Below the pieces are notes generated by a model. That model saw nothing but the letters and a program-made list of their open reading frames with translations. It had not been told where the DNA came from and did no database searches. From contig LDAQ01000122.1 of the NCBI GenBank assembly GCA_001028025.1, forward strand, positions 1 through 14,302: a stretch of 14,302 nucleotides of DNA, read 5' to 3'. Position 1 is the first letter of the stretch; each line of letters begins with the position of its first letter. Positions 13,820-14,302 of the stretch are shown here, piece by piece. The translations under genes were made by a program, and so were the position numbers. The DNA comes from Faecalicatena fissicatena (GTDB taxonomy: Bacteria > Bacillota > Clostridia > Lachnospirales > Lachnospiraceae).

Positions 13820-13852
13820 CTATTTAATTTTTTCTTATCTCTAATGAGATAA

Positions 13853-13925
13853 AGCCGATGATCGGACTCGAACCGATAACCTGCTGATTACAAATCAGCT
13901 GCTCTGCCAATTGAGCCACATCGGC
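13853..13925 (-). tRNA. tRNA-Thr(TGT)
   Basis: A 73-nt cloverleaf: acceptor GCCGATG/CATCGGC, anticodon stem GCTGA/TCAGC with loop TTTGTAA (anticodon TGT), T-arm ATCGG-TTCGAGT-CCGAT. Discriminator U, as in other Gram-positive tRNA-Thr. CCA not encoded. Confidence 0.96.
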
Positions 13926-13961
13926 GCTTAACCTTACGGCATATGAGAATTACTTCTCAAG

Positions 13962-14043
13962 TGGATGGAGAAGGATTCGAACCTTCGAAGGCGTCGCCAA
14001 CAGATTTACAGTCTGCCCCCTTTGGCCACTCGGGAATCCATCC
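13962..14043 (-). tRNA. tRNA-Tyr(GTA)
   Basis: An 82-nt class II tRNA with a long variable arm. Acceptor GGATGGA/TCCATCC, anticodon loop CTGTAAA (anticodon GTA) on stem CAGA/TCTG, T-arm GAAGG-TTCGAAT-CCTTC. CCA not encoded. Confidence 0.96.
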
Positions 14044-14055
14044 ATTTTTGTTAAG

Positions 14056-14128
14056 TGGGACCTATAGGGCTCGAACCTATGACCCTCTGCTTGTAAGGCA
14101 GATGCTCTCCCAGCTGAGCTAAGATCCC
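14056..14128 (-). tRNA. tRNA-Val(TAC)
   Basis: A 73-nt cloverleaf: acceptor GGGATCT/AGGTCCC with one U-G, anticodon stem TCTGC/GCAGA with loop CTTACAA (anticodon TAC), T-arm ATAGG-TTCGAGC-CCTAT. CCA not encoded. Only 12 bases separate it from tRNA-Tyr. Confidence 0.97.
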
Positions 14129-14167
14129 ACATAATTAATGCTTTTTACTAATCTAGTAAAAAAGCAA

Positions 14168-14241
14168 CGACCCAGAAGAGACTCGAACTCTCGACCTCCG
14201 CCGTGACAGGGCGGCGCTCTAACCAACTGAGCCACTGGGCC
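14168..14241 (-). tRNA. tRNA-Asp(GTC)
   Basis: A 74-nt cloverleaf: acceptor GGCCCAG/CTGGGTC with one G-U, anticodon stem CCGCC/GGCGG with loop CTGTCAC (anticodon GTC), T-arm GAGAG-TTCGAGT-CTCTT. Discriminator G, as expected for tRNA-Asp. CCA not encoded. First tRNA of the block in this window. Confidence 0.97.
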
Positions 14242-14302
14242 ATATGAAGATATATACCTTCAAAACTGCATACAAAGAATCAAATCCATCCATTATCCTA
14301 TC
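14242..14302 (-). other. Leader of the tRNA block at the right edge
   Basis: No gene is visible. On the minus strand TGAAGG and TCTTCA form a short hairpin just before tRNA-Asp (14245-14262). The stretch reading TTTGTATGCAGTTTTGAAGG resembles spacers found around rRNA genes in Clostridia, so an rRNA operon may lie just outside; no promoter is seen here, which fits a tRNA block continuing from upstream. Confidence 0.35.

Noticed and set aside
14242..14302. 5S or 23S rRNA end at the right edge
   Set aside because: No rRNA sequence recognised in 61 bases; only a spacer-like stretch.

Overview
The window looks like chromosomal sequence from a spore-forming member of the Clostridia, most likely Lachnospiraceae. 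The grounds are spmA/spmB sporulation genes, strong AGGAGG-type ribosome binding sites, sigma-A promoters, a Bacillus-like holB-ricT-trmN6-rsmI operon and a tRNA block with no encoded CCA ends. No phage, insertion sequence or CRISPR array is visible.

Layout. Positions 1-168 hold the 5' end of a LacI-family regulator on the minus strand, with a clear promoter and operator; its helix-turn-helix appears broken by an 8-base insertion. Positions 255-4509 hold spmA (-), a membrane diguanylate cyclase (+), a DUF885 lipoprotein metallopeptidase (-) and spmB (+). spmA and spmB are normally adjacent and co-directional, so this looks like a rearranged locus. Positions 4508-5350 hold a small ABC-type ATPase that has lost its signature motif, D-loop and switch histidine, enclosed by two GGGGTC/GACCCC-like palindromic terminators. 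Positions 5351-5758 have no gene but carry, on the minus strand, a good promoter, a set of nested hairpins, a long-range helix joining both ends, and a terminator. This is the best candidate here for an undescribed structured RNA of about 265 nt.

Positions 5759-9231 form a compact minus-strand operon, holB-ricT-trmN6-rsmI, with genes overlapping or a few bases apart. It joins clamp-loader function, the RicT RNA-processing factor and two RNA methyltransferases. Further right, an Eis-type acetyltransferase (+), a 51-residue ORF (+), a guanylate-kinase-like P-loop protein (-) and an Orn/Lys/Arg decarboxylase-family protein (-) follow. Compared with B. subtilis (yaaO-tmk-yaaQ-yaaR-holB-ricT-yabA-yabB-yazA-yabC), the guanylate-kinase-like gene occupies the tmk position, the acetyltransferase and small ORF occupy the yaaQ/yaaR position, and yabA and yazA are absent.

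Positions 13546-14241 carry seven tRNA genes on the minus strand in the order Asp, Val, Tyr, Thr, fMet, Phe, Lys, ended by a strong terminator. Almost every spacer between them folds into a short hairpin of unrelated sequence. All calls are from reading the sequence; no database search was possible.
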